From contig MGSR01000132.1 of the NCBI GenBank assembly GCA_001798565.1, positions 1-6,261 on the forward strand: 6,261 bases of DNA. Reading direction: 5' to 3'. The notes beneath the pieces were generated by a model, which made no database searches, had not been told where the DNA came from, and saw only the letters and a program-made list of their open reading frames with translations. A program made the translations under genes and the position numbers. The DNA is from Deltaproteobacteria bacterium RIFCSPLOWO2_12_FULL_60_16. GTDB lineage: Bacteria; Desulfobacterota; Binatia; UBA9968. This document shows, piece by piece, positions 5,736-6,261 of this stretch. The number at the start of each line of letters is the position of its first letter. Positions within the stretch are counted from its first letter, which is position 1.

Positions 5736-6261
5736 ATGGCTGACCAGACGGCTCAAGAAGAGGTCCTATTAGACGTTAGGGTAGCGGAGGCCTCAAGCCT
5801 CTACAAATTCTATCTCAACCAGGAAAAGAAGATATTGGGCACGAGTGCCGTAGTTGTCTTCCTTACGGTCTGGGAATTGATCGGCTCGACGTTCCAGCTC
5901 ATCAATCCGATGTTTATGAGCGCACCTTCGCTCATCTGGAAGGCTGCTGTCCAGTTGTTCACCTCGGGGGAGATCTATAATGACCTCTACGTGAGCGGGG
6001 TCGAATTCGCCTGGGGCTATTTTCTTTCGGTCATTTTCGCTATCCCCTTTGGCATCGCGTGTGGTTGGTATAGGAGGATGAGCTACATCTTTGATCCTTT
6101 CATCAATGCGATGAACGCCACCCCGCGTGTCGCCCTCTTGCCTCTGGTGATCATCTGGCTGGGGATCGGTATCCTCTCCAAGGTTGGCATTATCTTCCTT
6201 GGCGCGGTCTTCCCCATATTGATCAATACGCGGGATGGGGTGAAGACAACTCCATACAACC
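5736..6261 (+). CDS. ABC transporter permease, SsuC/TauC (NitT/TauT) type, 3' truncated by window end
   Basis: This is the inner-membrane channel subunit of an importer of the nitrate/sulfonate/taurine/pyrimidine-precursor superfamily. It would work with a periplasmic binding protein and an ATPase, neither of which is in the window. The first 175 codons are present. A polar N-terminus (1-32) precedes a first membrane segment at about 33-56, then MSAPSLIW (61-68, the usual LPSP-type start of the permease core). Further hydrophobic segments lie at about 88-110 and 132-165. The stretch around DPFINAMNATPRVALLPL (120-137) and GIGILSKV (143-150) is typical of SsuC/TauC permeases. The EAA loop contacting the ATPase should lie beyond the window edge. 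Start choice rests on the strong ribosome binding site. Third codon positions are more A/T-rich than in glcB or purC. Substrate cannot be told from the permease. Confidence 0.92.
   Translation, partial: MADQTAQEEVLLDVRVAEASSLYKFYLNQEKKILGTSAVVVFLTVWELIGSTFQLINPMFMSAPSLIWKAAVQLFTSGEIYNDLYVSGVEFAWGYFLSVIFAIPFGIACGWYRRMSYIFDPFINAMNATPRVALLPLVIIWLGIGILSKVGIIFLGAVFPILINTRDGVKTTPYN

Overview
The window is a GC-rich stretch of bacterial chromosome with every recognisable gene on the + strand. It looks like an uncultured soil, sediment or groundwater bacterium. A UbiD-family decarboxylase, a G-type malate synthase and a SsuC/TauC-type (NitT/TauT superfamily) ABC permease together recall deltaproteobacteria-like, Tectomicrobia, Rokubacteria or NC10 genomes. 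That placement is an inference from gene content, not a phylogenetic result.

Layout. Bases 1-309 hold no convincing gene but contain a REP-like palindromic element (162-218) with two overlapping, mutually exclusive hairpins. Five genes then follow with short gaps of 51, 40, 29 and 21 bp. They are a possible 71-aa single-pass membrane protein (310-525), a UbiD-family (de)carboxylase with non-consensus active-site residues (577-1953), purC/SAICAR synthetase (1994-2869), glcB/malate synthase G (2899-5082) and a DUF2294/MpsC-like protein (5104-5481). No terminator is visible between them, so co-transcription is likely. Their functions (decarboxylation, purine synthesis, glyoxylate assimilation, membrane-energetics accessory) do not form one obvious pathway.

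Bases 5482-5735 are the most unusual part. A sigma70-like promoter has its -35 box lying over the stop codon of the MpsC-like gene. Downstream come two consecutive copies of a 'hairpin + intrinsic terminator' unit. They are in register at exactly 104 bp, sharing AGGGCGAC, AGGCC and TTTTTTGTT at identical spacing. The second terminator ends only 7 nt before the strong Shine-Dalgarno of the next gene, an ABC transporter permease that runs off the window end (5736-6261). In unit 1 the 5' arm of the upstream hairpin could instead pair with the 5' arm of the terminator. This looks like a tandem attenuator or riboswitch-like leader controlling the transporter. I could not match it to a known riboswitch class by eye.
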